Origin: Nonomuraea solani
Lineage (GTDB): Bacteria > Actinomycetota > Actinomycetes > Streptosporangiales > Streptosporangiaceae
Reading direction: 5' to 3'
NCBI RefSeq assembly: GCF_900108335.1
Contig: NZ_FNVT01000034.1
Coordinates: forward strand, 1 to 64,000
DNA: 64,000 nt
Each line of letters begins with the position of its first letter. Within the stretch, counting starts at the first letter, position 1. The notes beneath the pieces were generated by a model that worked only from the letters and a program-made list of their open reading frames with translations, was not told the DNA's origin and did not search any database. The translations under genes were made by a program, and so were the position numbers. Below, piece after piece: positions 44,102-52,523 of this stretch.

Positions 44102-44111
44102 TTGGATCCAA
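44102..44111. promoter_or_regulatory. TTGGATCCAA operator candidate
   Basis: A perfect 10-bp palindrome flanked by ACT and AAGT, 19 bp before the ALDH start and 146 bp from the divergent GntR gene. Its size and form suit FCD-type GntR regulators. Confidence 0.6.
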
Positions 44112-44256
44112 AGTACTCAAGAGGGTGTTTCATCACCGTTTCGCATCCATCGCACCGGCCGGCACTACGCGGTGCGATCCGCTGATTTCGGGAACGGGGC
44201 ACGTTCTGGAAGAATCACGAGTTCGAGCACAACCTGGCAGGCGGACCGGAGGAACG

Positions 44257-44988
44257 ATGGCCGAGCGGCCCGGGACGGCGGGTGCGAAGGTCGCGGCACG
44301 GCAGCGAAGGCCGCGCGCGGGCAGTGGTGAGTCACTGGGCGACCAGGCCTACGCCCACATCCGGGGCGCGATCCTCCAGGGCCGATACCGTCCCAACCAG
44401 CGGTTGCCCGAAGACGAGCTGGCGACGGAGCTGAGCAGCAGCCGCACTCCGGTGCGCGTCGCCCTGATGCGCCTGGTCGACCAGGGGCTGGTCATCCGCG
44501 AGCGGCAGGGCTGGGTGGTGCGCGAGCACACGCCCGACGAGATCCGCGAGATCTACGAGGTGCGCTGCGCGCTGGAGTCCATGGCCACCGGCCTGGCCGC
44601 CGTGCGAGCCACCGACGAGCAACTGGCCACGATCGCCGCGTTCTACGACGGGGACATCGAGGAGTTCGTCAGCCGGCCGCGGGCCGAGCTGGGGCGGATG
44701 AACCGCGACTTCCACCACACGATCGTCCAGGCGTCCGGCAACGGCCGGCTGCTCGGTGAGTGGCTGCGCAACCGCGACTTCGGCATCACGTACAACATGG
44801 CCGTGCTGTTCACCAGGGACGAGGTCGTCACCTGCGTCGAGGGCCACTGGCGCATCGTCGAGGCCCTGTCACGCCGCGATCGGGCGGAGGCGGAGCGGCA
44901 GGCGCGTATCCACGTCGAGGACGTCCAGGCCGCGTCGAGCCGCCGCCTCGACGACCTGCAGGCGGCCGGGGGGCTCTACCAGGCCTGA
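44257..44988 (+). CDS. GntR-family regulator, FCD subfamily
   Basis: A 243-residue regulator. The winged HTH lies at about 25-95 (AYAHIRGAILQGRYRPNQRLPEDELATELSSSRTPVRVAL), and the FCD ligand domain has helices EIREIYEVRCALESMA and the metal-site His cluster (MNRDFHHTIVQASGN, GHWRIVEAL). FCD regulators usually sense organic or sugar acids, matching the divergent catabolic operon. ATG 44257 with GGAGGA. The first ~25 residues are a basic extension. Confidence 0.93.
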   Translation: MAERPGTAGAKVAARQRRPRAGSGESLGDQAYAHIRGAILQGRYRPNQRLPEDELATELSSSRTPVRVALMRLVDQGLVIRERQGWVVREHTPDEIREIYEVRCALESMATGLAAVRATDEQLATIAAFYDGDIEEFVSRPRAELGRMNRDFHHTIVQASGNGRLLGEWLRNRDFGITYNMAVLFTRDEVVTCVEGHWRIVEALSRRDRAEAERQARIHVEDVQAASSRRLDDLQAAGGLYQA

Positions 44989-45014
44989 GCCCGCCCGGCC
45001 AGGTCAATCCGTCG

Positions 45015-45788
45015 TCAGGCGACCTTGGACGACGGGGCCGTCCAGGTGTTGCACGCGCGCGGGGACGCCGCGTCGAAGCCCCTGTCGAGCCAGGCGGCGA
45101 TGCTCTTGTTCGTGCCGTGGCTACGGATCGACGCCGCCTCCTCGTCGCTTTCCCGCGTGAGGTCCAGCAGGAACTCCCAGTCCTCCTCGGTGCGATCCAG
45201 GGAGCCCCAGACACCGCCGATGATCGCCCCGCCCAGGCACTCCGCCTGGAGTTCCTCGCGGCGGGACTGCTCGTCGAACTCCTTCTCGTTGCGGTAGGTG
45301 ATCTCGTCGTTGGCGTCGCTGATCCCGGTGAGCCCCTGCACGTGGTGTCCGAACTCGTGCGCGGCCACGTTGAAGAGGTACAGGTCGGTGGGGTCTTCGA
45401 GCACGACCTTGTCCAGCAGCACGAGGAAGCGCCGCTCGGAGGGGCAGTAGACGCCCGCGGCATCGTCCCACGAGGAGCCGCAGAACTTGCGCGGCTTGGT
45501 GATGAACCCGATCTTGGCGGGGGTGAAGGGCAGGCCCGCCCGCTTGAAGTGCGCGCCCCACGACCGGTTGAGGCAGCCCAGTATCGCGGTCAGGTATCGC
45601 TTGGCGGACGCCACGTCGTTCCGCTGGACGCTCGGCTCATGGCACTTGCTCTTCCGCAGGTCGCCCGTTTTGTACAGCTTGTTCGCGGTCAGCGTGCTGT
45701 CACGGATGGGGTAGGCCGAGGCGTTCGCGGTGCCGGATAACAGCAGGCAAGCGAGCGTGAACGCCGCGGCGATGGGAGCAAAACGCAT
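45015..45788 (-). CDS. secreted neutral zinc metallopeptidase
   Basis: A 257-residue exported protein. The signal peptide (MRFAPIAAAFTLACLLLSGTANA) is followed by a Zn_peptidase domain with AAHEFGHHVQGLTG and EELQAECLGGAIIGGVW. Four or more Cys in the catalytic part suggest disulfides. It is half the size of the membrane-anchored relative at 17232, whose Pro-rich anchor it lacks; both end in the same CNTW-xAPSS-V peptide. ATG 45788 favoured; ATG 45797 is possible. Confidence 0.88.
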   Translation of the reverse strand: MRFAPIAAAFTLACLLLSGTANASAYPIRDSTLTANKLYKTGDLRKSKCHEPSVQRNDVASAKRYLTAILGCLNRSWGAHFKRAGLPFTPAKIGFITKPRKFCGSSWDDAAGVYCPSERRFLVLLDKVVLEDPTDLYLFNVAAHEFGHHVQGLTGISDANDEITYRNEKEFDEQSRREELQAECLGGAIIGGVWGSLDRTEEDWEFLLDLTRESDEEAASIRSHGTNKSIAAWLDRGFDAASPRACNTWTAPSSKVA

Positions 45789-45817
45789 GATCCGCATCCT
45801 ATGGTGACGGACGGGCG

Positions 45818-46501
45818 TCATGCGGGCGACGGGGTCTCCTGGCCGGGTGTGACGAGACCGGACTCGTAGGCGAGCGCCACCGCCTGCGCGCGACTTCTCA
45901 GGTTGAGCTTCGTCATGGCGCGGTTGAGGTGGGTCTTGACGGTGGCGTCGCTGACGGACAGGCGCGTGGCGATCTCGGTGTTGGACAGCGCGTGGCCGAC
46001 CAGCTTGAGCACCTCGGACTCGCGGGCCGTGAGGGTGTCCAGCTCGGGGGAGGGCTGAGGGGCGGCCGGGCCGGGGCGGTGGGTGTAGGCCTCGATCAGG
46101 CGCCGGCTGACGCTGGGGGCGAAGAGCATGTCGCCGGCGGCGATGGTGCGGATGGCGGCGATGAGCCGTTCCGGCGGGGTGTCCTTGAGAAGGAACCCCG
46201 AGGCGCCGACGCGCAGGGCGTTGTAGACGTACTCGTCGAGGTCGAAGGTCGTCAGGATGAGCACCTTGGGCCGGTGGCCGGTGTCCGCGGACAGGATGCG
46301 CTCGGTCGCGGTGACGCCGTTCATGCCGGGCATCCTGATGTCCATGAGGATCACGTCGGGGCGGGTCGCCGCCGCCACGGCGACGGACTCCGCGCCGGTC
46401 GCGGCCTCTCCGACGACGTCGAGGTCGGGTACGGCGCGGATCAGCGCCGCCAGGCCGGCCCGGATGAGGACCTGGTCGTCGACGACGAGTACCTTGATCA
46501 T
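45818..46501 (-). CDS. NarL/LuxR-type response regulator
   Basis: A 227-residue regulator. The receiver has VVDDQVL and phosphoacceptor Asp in VILMDIRMPGMNG (about 55). The LuxR HTH reads LTARESEVLKLVGHALSNTEIATRLSVSDATVKTHLNRAM. Its start overlaps the kinase stop by 4 bp, so they are coupled. Output genes are not evident nearby. Confidence 0.95.
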   Translation of the reverse strand: MIKVLVVDDQVLIRAGLAALIRAVPDLDVVGEAATGAESVAVAAATRPDVILMDIRMPGMNGVTATERILSADTGHRPKVLILTTFDLDEYVYNALRVGASGFLLKDTPPERLIAAIRTIAAGDMLFAPSVSRRLIEAYTHRPGPAAPQPSPELDTLTARESEVLKLVGHALSNTEIATRLSVSDATVKTHLNRAMTKLNLRSRAQAVALAYESGLVTPGQETPSPA

Positions 46502-47760
46502 GTATGCGGTTCACCATGCGGGTCGGCGGGCGGATCGTGGCCGCCCGGAGGAGACAGGGGCAGGGTGACCACGACCTCGAACCCACCCGACGGTTTCGTT
46601 CCGGCCGTGACCGTTCCCTTGTAGAGCTTGACGCGTTCGCGCATCCCGATCAAGCCGTGGCCGTCCCTCTGTGACACGGGCACGGCTTCGGCGGCGCCCC
46701 TGCCGTCGTCGGTGACGCGTAATGTCAGCTCGGCGCCGTAGATGAGGGAGATCCACGCGGTCGCCTGGCCGGCGTGTTTCAGCACGTTGGTGAGGCATTC
46801 CTGAACGACCCGGTACGCACACAGATCGACCCCGGGCGGCAGCGGGCGTACCGATCCGGTGATCGACAGGTGCACGGGCAGACCGGCCGCGCGCACCCGT
46901 TCCACCAGCTGTTCGAGACGCTGCAGGCCGGGAACCGGGTCGTAGCCCTCCTCCGGGTCGTCGCCCCCTTCGTCGCCCGCCTCGACGCGCAGGACGGACA
47001 GCAGCCGCCTCATCTCGCCCATGGCCTCGCTGCCGGTGTCGGAGATGGTGGCGAGCGCGCCGCGCGCGGTGGCGGGGTCGGAGCCGAAGACGTACCCGGC
47101 GAGCCCGGCCTGGATCAGGATGACCGACATGTGGTGGGCGACCACGTCGTGCAGCTCGCGGGCGATGCGCAGCCGCTCCTCGGTGACGGCGCGCCGCGCC
47201 CTGTCCTCCTGCTCCTGGCGCAGCCGTTCGGTGAGGTGGGCCAGCCGCTTGTTGCGCTCGACCAGCATCCGCGTGCTGTTGCCGAACGTCCAGGCGACGG
47301 CGATCATGATGCTGCCCTGCACGATGTTCGGCCAGACGAAGTCGGCCGGGCCGAGGAACGCCGCGTGCCACCAGGAGGCCGCCGCCGGCAGCACGCACGG
47401 GACCGACACCGCCGGGGACCTGTGGGCGGCCACGGTGTAGACCGCCAGCAGCGCTCCGACCTCGTTGATCCGAGGGTCGTAACCGGCCGCGTGGAAGACG
47501 ACCGCCGCGCCGCAGGAGATCACCAGCACGGCGATCGGCGCCCGCCGCCGCCACGCCAGGACGAGGTTGACCAGCAGTGTCAGCCCCGCGCCCGTGGCGT
47601 CCATGGGGCGCGGCGTGTAGCCGAGCTCGGCCGGGCTGCCGGAGAGGGCGAATCCGAATCCGAGGGTGGTGCCGGCGATCACCACGCTGAAGAGCAGATC
47701 GACGATGAACGGATGGATCACGGCGAGTCGTCTCAGCGACGACAACACCTTTGCGCGCAT
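46498..47760 (-). CDS. NarL-type sensor histidine kinase
   Basis: A 420-residue kinase. Five or six membrane helices (to about 170) have only short external loops. A HisKA_3 box follows (RLRIARELHDVVAHHMSVIL), then a HATPase with VVQECLTNVLKHA and RVTDDGRGAAEAV, ending GHGLIGMRERVKLYKG. This is the typical actinobacterial intramembrane-sensing type. ATG 47760. Confidence 0.94.
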   Translation of the reverse strand: MRAKVLSSLRRLAVIHPFIVDLLFSVVIAGTTLGFGFALSGSPAELGYTPRPMDATGAGLTLLVNLVLAWRRRAPIAVLVISCGAAVVFHAAGYDPRINEVGALLAVYTVAAHRSPAVSVPCVLPAAASWWHAAFLGPADFVWPNIVQGSIMIAVAWTFGNSTRMLVERNKRLAHLTERLRQEQEDRARRAVTEERLRIARELHDVVAHHMSVILIQAGLAGYVFGSDPATARGALATISDTGSEAMGEMRRLLSVLRVEAGDEGGDDPEEGYDPVPGLQRLEQLVERVRAAGLPVHLSITGSVRPLPPGVDLCAYRVVQECLTNVLKHAGQATAWISLIYGAELTLRVTDDGRGAAEAVPVSQRDGHGLIGMRERVKLYKGTVTAGTKPSGGFEVVVTLPLSPPGGHDPPADPHGEPHT

Positions 47761-47909
47761 CAGCGCAGCCTAGCCGCCGTCGACGACGGCCCTCATCCTC
47801 TGTGGGGATGACGGCGCCTACGACTCGGGCGGTATACGCGCGGCGATGTACCGCAGGGGTTTACCCCGGCCGGCGCGTCGCGTGGATCGGCCCGGATACC
47901 CTGTCCGAC

Positions 47910-48635
47910 GTGAACCAGTTGGTCGAACTCCACTCGCGCAAGGCCGCCCGCATCCTGGACAGCGCTCGCGAGCTGGTGCTCGACCACGGCGTGGGCAAGG
48001 TCACCGTGAGCGAGATCAGCCGGGCGGCCGGAGTCGGCAAGGGCACCGTCTACCTCTACTGGCCCAGCAAGGAAGACCTCATCCGCGGGCTGTTCGCCCG
48101 TGACCTGCTCACTCTCCTGGAAGAGATGATCGGCCGGATCACCGCCGATCCCGCCACCGTCCGGCCGCGCCGCCTGGCGCCGCTGCTGGTGCGTACCGGG
48201 CTGAAACTCCCGCTGGCGCGCCGCATGCGGAGCGGCGACGCCGAGGTGCCGCGGCTGCTCATGCAGAACGCCGGCGATCGGGAGCTGTTCGCCCGCACCA
48301 AGCCCGCCGCCATGTGCGACACCGTCGTGCCGATCCTGCACCGGCACGGCCTGATCCGCGACGACCGGCCCCTGGCCGCTCTGGCGTATTCTCTGCACGC
48401 CCTGCTCAACGGGTTCGCCCTCGCCATCTACGAGCCCGCCGAGGCGCCGTCAGGGGTCGACGACCCGGACACGGTGCTCGCCGACACCGTGGCCCTGCTG
48501 GTCGAACCCCTCGACGAGCCCGCCGAGGCGGCCGTCGCCGCGGCCGCCGAGGAGACCCTCGCCGTCTTCCGCGAGGTCCGCGACGCCGTGCTGGACTTCA
48601 TCGACCGCGGCCAGACCCCCGAACACGTGCGCTGA
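47910..48635 (+). CDS. TetR-family regulator
   Basis: A 241-residue repressor. The HTH lies at about 8-55 (RKAARILDSARELVLDHGVGKVTVSEISRAAGVGKGTVYLYWPSKEDL). The rest is helical and ends in an Ala/Glu-rich helix. The GTG at 47910 fits the conserved start. The frame is open upstream to 47751 without family-like content. Neighbours are the divergent kinase and the convergent ABC operon, so its target is unclear. Confidence 0.88.
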   Translation: MNQLVELHSRKAARILDSARELVLDHGVGKVTVSEISRAAGVGKGTVYLYWPSKEDLIRGLFARDLLTLLEEMIGRITADPATVRPRRLAPLLVRTGLKLPLARRMRSGDAEVPRLLMQNAGDRELFARTKPAAMCDTVVPILHRHGLIRDDRPLAALAYSLHALLNGFALAIYEPAEAPSGVDDPDTVLADTVALLVEPLDEPAEAAVAAAAEETLAVFREVRDAVLDFIDRGQTPEHVR

Positions 48636-48641
48636 CGGCCT

Positions 48642-49220
48642 TCAGATACGAGGCCGCAGCGTACGCCGGAACAGTGCCCCGGCGGCCAGGCCGAGCAGGA
48701 ACGCGGCCAGCCACCACGCCGCCGGAAGGATGCCGACCAGACGGAAGATCCTCGAGTTGAGGAAGTTCACGGGGGCGCCGGGGATGTCGAAGACGGTCAG
48801 CCACACGTTCACGAGGACACCCAGCGTCAGCCCGCCGAGCGTGACCGCGGCGGCCAGGCCGCCGACCTTCACCAGCAGCCAGCGGCGGCGCGTCACCGAC
48901 TGGGTCCAGGTCAGCTGATGCGTGCCCCGCTTGAACTCGCGGGCCAGCAGCGGAGCGCCCCAGAAGGCGCCGATCAGCGCGGGGGCGAGCAGCGGCAGCC
49001 AGCCGATGAGCTCACTCATGGCCCACATCCACTCCATCATCCCCAGGCGGTAGCGGGTGCACGCGTTCGTCTCCGCCACGCAGCCGGCCCGCGGGGCGTG
49101 TTCGGCGGCGAAGCCGGCCGCGCCCAGGCCGTTGGCGAGCAGGGCGATGCCCACGGCGGCCAGCAGCAGCGCGGTGACCAGCACCTGCGTACGATGCTGG
49201 CGCCAGGTAAGCCACAACAC
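48642..49220 (-). CDS. ABC transporter permease, possibly C-terminally truncated
   Basis: A 192-residue membrane protein (MLWLTWRQHRTQVLVTALLL). It has about four helices, a Cys-containing external loop and REFKRGTHQLTWTQSVTRRRWL before helix 3. Relatives I know continue with two or more helices after the GALFRRTL segment, whereas here the frame stops at RRTLRPRI. The downstream sequence in another frame reads SYLKAVSARVRG without hydrophobicity. Third gene of the GntR-ATPase-permease set. Confidence 0.75.
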   Translation of the reverse strand: MLWLTWRQHRTQVLVTALLLAAVGIALLANGLGAAGFAAEHAPRAGCVAETNACTRYRLGMMEWMWAMSELIGWLPLLAPALIGAFWGAPLLAREFKRGTHQLTWTQSVTRRRWLLVKVGGLAAAVTLGGLTLGVLVNVWLTVFDIPGAPVNFLNSRIFRLVGILPAAWWLAAFLLGLAAGALFRRTLRPRI

Positions 49221-49239
49221 TTCTTCGTCTCCTTGGCGT

Positions 49240-50184
49240 TCAGGACAGGGCGAGGGCCGGGCGGGGCAGCGCGGCGTCGTCGGGACTGCGCAGGTAGGCG
49301 ACCACCAGCTCCTCCAGGGTCACGCCGCGGGCACTCCATCGCGGGTCGTGCGACGGCGTCCGCCCGTCGGTGCGGACCAGCAGCGTGGCCTGCCGGTCGC
49401 TGCGGCTTTCGCTGATCACCGGCATTCTGGCCGCCACCCCGTCGGCGAGCCCGGCCGGGCCCGACAGCACGTGGTGGGCGGCGAGCAGGTCGTCGATGTC
49501 GCCGCTGACCTGGACCTGCCCGCGGTTGAGCAGCACGAGCCAGTCGCAGGTGTCCTTCAGGTCGGGCACCACGTGGGAGGACAGCACGACGGTCATCCCG
49601 GTCTCGACGACCGCCGCCATCAGGGAGCTCATGACATCGTGCCGGGCCGCCGGATCGAGGTTGGCCAGCGGTTCGTCCATGACCAGCAGGTCGGGCCGCT
49701 TGGCCACCGCGACGGTCAGCGCGACCTGGGCCTGCTGGCCGCCGGAGAGCGTGCCAACCTTGCGATTGAGCGGGATGTCCAGGTCCGCGAGCCGTTCGCG
49801 GGCGAGGTCGTCGTCCCAGCCCGGGTTGAGGTGCCGGCCGAAGCGGAGCATCTCGGTCACGGTGAAGCCGTCGTAGAGGGGTTTGTCCTGCGCCAGGAAC
49901 GACACGCGGGCGAGGGCCGCCGCCGACTGCCTGATCGGCTCGCCGAACACGCGCACGCTGCCCCGCGTGGGCGTGACCAGGCCGACGGCCAGGCGCAGGA
50001 AGGTGGACTTGCCAGCGCCGTTCGGCCCGACCAGCGCGACCACCCGGCCGGCGGGAATGGACAGCGAACAGTCGCGCAGCGCCCACGTGCGCCGGTAGCG
50101 CACGCCGAGCCCGGTCGTCTCCAGAGCGCTGTCGCCGTACGTCCGCGCGATCGGCGTCCCCGTCATGCCGTCTGTCCCCGTCAT
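49240..50184 (-). CDS. ABC transporter ATPase (YtrB/BcrA-like)
   Basis: A 314-residue nucleotide-binding subunit. It has Walker A GPNGAGKST, Q-loop FLAQDKPLYDGFTV, signature LSGGQQAQVA, Walker B LLVMDEPLANLD, switch His LSSHVVPDL and an ~80-residue extension. The start overlaps the GntR stop by 4 bp. Under YtrA-type control such exporters often answer cell-wall antibiotics (family knowledge). Confidence 0.9.
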   Translation of the reverse strand: MTGTDGMTGTPIARTYGDSALETTGLGVRYRRTWALRDCSLSIPAGRVVALVGPNGAGKSTFLRLAVGLVTPTRGSVRVFGEPIRQSAAALARVSFLAQDKPLYDGFTVTEMLRFGRHLNPGWDDDLARERLADLDIPLNRKVGTLSGGQQAQVALTVAVAKRPDLLVMDEPLANLDPAARHDVMSSLMAAVVETGMTVVLSSHVVPDLKDTCDWLVLLNRGQVQVSGDIDDLLAAHHVLSGPAGLADGVAARMPVISESRSDRQATLLVRTDGRTPSHDPRWSARGVTLEELVVAYLRSPDDAALPRPALALS

Positions 50185-50573
50185 GCCGTCTCCTCCCGGA
50201 AGGATTGGTTGAGCACGGAGGCGATCAGCGCCTCGAGGTCTTCTTGTCCGAGCCCCGCCTCACGGCCGTTCCGCACCCACTGGGTGAGGTCGTGGCGGAG
50301 CCGTACGTACTCCGATGGGGGAGCGCCGCCCAGCGAGCGCTGGACGAACGTGCCCATCCCGGGCCGGCCGACGACCAGGCCCTCGTGTTCCAGCTCCCGA
50401 TAGGCCTTGTGCACGGTGTTGGGGTTGATCGCGAGCTTGGTGACGACCTCTTTGATCGTCGGCAGCCGGTCTCCCGGCATGAGCAGGCCGAGCCGCAGGG
50501 CGTGCTTGACCTGCTGCGCGATCTGCAGGTAGGTCGCCACGCCTGAGCCCGGGTCGAGGTGAAGGTCGATCAT
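50181..50573 (-). CDS. GntR-family regulator, YtrA subfamily
   Basis: A 130-residue repressor. It has a winged HTH (YLQIAQQVKHALRLGLLMPGDRLPTIKEVVTKLAINPNTVHKAYRELE) and the short YtrA-type C-terminal helices, with no ligand domain. The ATG at 50573 is favoured: GGG lies 7 nt before it. The earlier ATG at 50579 falls inside the operator palindrome and has no spacing. Autoregulates the ABC operon by family precedent. Confidence 0.88.
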   Translation of the reverse strand: MIDLHLDPGSGVATYLQIAQQVKHALRLGLLMPGDRLPTIKEVVTKLAINPNTVHKAYRELEHEGLVVGRPGMGTFVQRSLGGAPPSEYVRLRHDLTQWVRNGREAGLGQEDLEALIASVLNQSFREETA

Positions 50574-50578
50574 CTTCA

Positions 50579-50610
50579 TACCCTTTTACTATGAGAATAG
50601 GAAAAGGGTA
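50579..50610. promoter_or_regulatory. YtrA-type operator
   Basis: Inverted repeat TACCCTTTT ... AAAAGGGTA with a 14-nt centre that itself contains CTAT/ATAG. It abuts the regulator start. Confidence 0.75.
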
Positions 50611-50731
50611 GAAGTGCCCGCGATCTTCGTCAACTCGGGGCGTTCCCTCCGGGCTTGAGGCTTTTCGCCTGCCCGGCTCTGGCGGGGGCCGGAAAAGTCT
50701 CCGGGGCCCGTACAGCGACAGGCTTGAGGTC

Positions 50732-51922
50732 ATGAGCTTCCCGATGTTCTCCATGACCCGTGCCGCCGGATGCCCCTTCGACCCGCCGCCGGAGCTGACG
50801 TGCGGCGGCGAGCCGGTCTCGCGCGTGCGGCTCTGGGACGGCGGCACCGCGTGGCTGGTCACCGGCCATGCCGACGTACGCGCCCTGCTCGCCGATCCGC
50901 GCGCCGGCGTCGACGTCTCCCAGCCCGGTTTCCCGCACACCAACGCGGTGAGCAAGGCCCGCGACGCGCAGATGAAGACGTTGATGCAGATGGACCCGCC
51001 CGAGCACACCACCCACCGGCGCCGCCTGATCGCGGACTTCACGGTCAGGAGGATCGAGGCGCTGCGGCCCGGGATCCAGCGGATCGTCGACGACCTCATC
51101 GACGGCCTGCTCGCCGGGCCGAACCCGGCCGACCTGGTGGAGGCGTTCGCGCTGCCGGTTCCCTCGCTGGTCATCTGCGAACTGCTGGGCGTGCCCTACG
51201 CCGACCGCGCCTTCTTCCAGCGCGTGGCCGGCGAACTCGTCATGGACGAGGGCGATCCGGCGCGGGCGATGGCCGCCAGCGAGGAACTGAACGACTACCT
51301 GGAGAGGCTGGTGGAGCTGAAGAGCGCCGAACCGGGCGACGACGTCCTCAGCAGGCTGGCCGTGGAGCAGTACCGGACCGGCGCGATGACCCGGAGCGAG
51401 ATCGCCACGATGGGCCAGCTCCTGCTGGTGGCCGGGCACGACACCACCGCCAACATGATCGCGCTCGGCACGGCCGTGCTGCTGGCCCATCCGGATCAGC
51501 TGCGCGCCATCCGCGACGGCTCCGCCGTGGTGGCCGTCGCCGTCGAGGAACTGCTGCGCTACCTGGCCGTCACCCACACCGAGGCCCGCCGCGTCGCACG
51601 CGAGGATCTCGTGATCGGCGGCCGGCTCATCCGTGAGGGTGAGGGCATCATCGCGGTGAAGAGCACCGCCAACCGGGACCCCGCCGCCTTTCCCGACCCG
51701 GACGCGCTCGATGTCCATCGTGGGGCGCGCCACCACCTCGCCTTCGGCTTCGGCGCCCACCAGTGCCTGGGCCAGGCGCTGGCCCGGGTGGAACTCCAGG
51801 TCGTGTTCGGCACGCTCTTCCGTCGCGTCCCCACGCTGGCGCGTGCTGTGGCGCCGGAGGAGCTGGTGTTCAAGGAGAAGGCTGTCTTCTACGGACTGCG
51901 CGAACTGCCGGTCACCTGGTAG
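50732..51922 (+). CDS. cytochrome P450 (CYP105-like)
   Basis: A 396-residue haem monooxygenase. It has MQMDPPEHTTHRR, I-helix LLVAGHDTTANM (about 229-240), ExxR EELLR, and haem loop FGFGAHQCLGQALA with Cys near 344. CPFDPPPEL near the start is typical of CYP105 relatives. It stands alone, without ferredoxin or reductase. It is followed by a MarR gene with its own promoter, and MarR regulation of the P450 is not evident. Confidence 0.95.
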   Translation: MSFPMFSMTRAAGCPFDPPPELTCGGEPVSRVRLWDGGTAWLVTGHADVRALLADPRAGVDVSQPGFPHTNAVSKARDAQMKTLMQMDPPEHTTHRRRLIADFTVRRIEALRPGIQRIVDDLIDGLLAGPNPADLVEAFALPVPSLVICELLGVPYADRAFFQRVAGELVMDEGDPARAMAASEELNDYLERLVELKSAEPGDDVLSRLAVEQYRTGAMTRSEIATMGQLLLVAGHDTTANMIALGTAVLLAHPDQLRAIRDGSAVVAVAVEELLRYLAVTHTEARRVAREDLVIGGRLIREGEGIIAVKSTANRDPAAFPDPDALDVHRGARHHLAFGFGAHQCLGQALARVELQVVFGTLFRRVPTLARAVAPEELVFKEKAVFYGLRELPVTW

Positions 51923-51944
51923 GAGGCGCACGACATATCCCGAC

Positions 51945-51982
51945 TTGACAGGCTCGGCCGAATCGTTATCGTCGATAACGTT
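51945..51982 (+). promoter_or_regulatory. leaderless promoter with MarR palindrome
   Basis: TTGACA at 51945-51950, 16 bp, then TATCGT at 51967-51972, placing transcription start near the ATG at 51983. The palindrome CGTTATCGTCGATAACG (51964-51980) covers the -10 region, the position expected for MarR autorepression. No Shine-Dalgarno. Confidence 0.75.
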
Positions 51983-52522
51983 ATGGCTTTTAACGAATTC
52001 GATCGGCTGAGCCGGTCGACCGGGTTCCTGCTGGCCTGGGTGGCGGCGGACGGCGGCGAGCGGTACGCCAAGGAGCTGGCCACCTTCGGGCTCAAGGCCC
52101 ACCACGTGGGTGTCCTGACCCTGCTCCAGGACGGGCCGCTGCCGCAGTCCCGGCTCAGTGAGCGGCTGGGCGTGTTCAAGCCCGTCATGGTGACGCTCCT
52201 GCGGGACCTGGAGGGGATGGGCCTGGTGCGACGCCACGCCCACCCCACCGACGGGCGCGCGCTGGAGGTCCATCTGCTGCCGGCCGGACGGGAGCGCCTT
52301 GAGGTCGTCGAGGAGGCCGGCCGGCGCCTCTCCGACGAGTTCTTCGCCCCGCTCACGCCGGAGGAACGGCTAACGCTCCACGAACTGCTCACCAAACTCG
52401 CCGAACCCGAACCCGAACCCGGGGCCGGGGCCGAACCCGAACCCGGGGCCGGGGCCGAACCCGAACCCGGGGCCGGGGCCGAAGCTGGGGCTGGGGCCGA
52501 AGTTGAAGCCGGAGGGGATTGA
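51983..52522 (+). CDS. MarR-family regulator with EPEPGAGA tail
   Basis: A 179-residue repressor. The winged HTH core is normal (AHHVGVLTLLQDGPLPQSRLSERLGVFKPVMVTLLRDLEGMGLVRR). After LLTKLAEP the last ~40 residues are three EPEPGAGA repeats plus AEAGAGAEVEAGGD, encoded by a 24-bp tandem repeat. The family normally ends before this tail. It is followed 1 bp later by a membrane-protein gene, so the two are one operon. Confidence 0.9.
   Translation: MAFNEFDRLSRSTGFLLAWVAADGGERYAKELATFGLKAHHVGVLTLLQDGPLPQSRLSERLGVFKPVMVTLLRDLEGMGLVRRHAHPTDGRALEVHLLPAGRERLEVVEEAGRRLSDEFFAPLTPEERLTLHELLTKLAEPEPEPGAGAEPEPGAGAEPEPGAGAEAGAGAEVEAGGD
52409..52480. repeat. 24-bp in-frame tandem repeat
   Basis: Three perfect 24-bp copies, each two GAACCC units plus GGGGCCGGGGCC, inside the marR-type gene. 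A diverged fourth copy follows (GAAGCTGGGGCTGGGGCC). Confidence 0.95.
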
Positions 52523-52523
52523 C

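Noticed and set aside
48642..50610. Bacitracin-type resistance function for the GntR/ABC operon
   Set aside because: Only the regulator subfamily suggests it; substrate specificity cannot be read from these sequences.
50732..51922. Secondary-metabolite cluster around the P450s
   Set aside because: No synthase, RiPP precursor, terpene cyclase or ferredoxin is nearby; each P450 is isolated or paired with one gene only.
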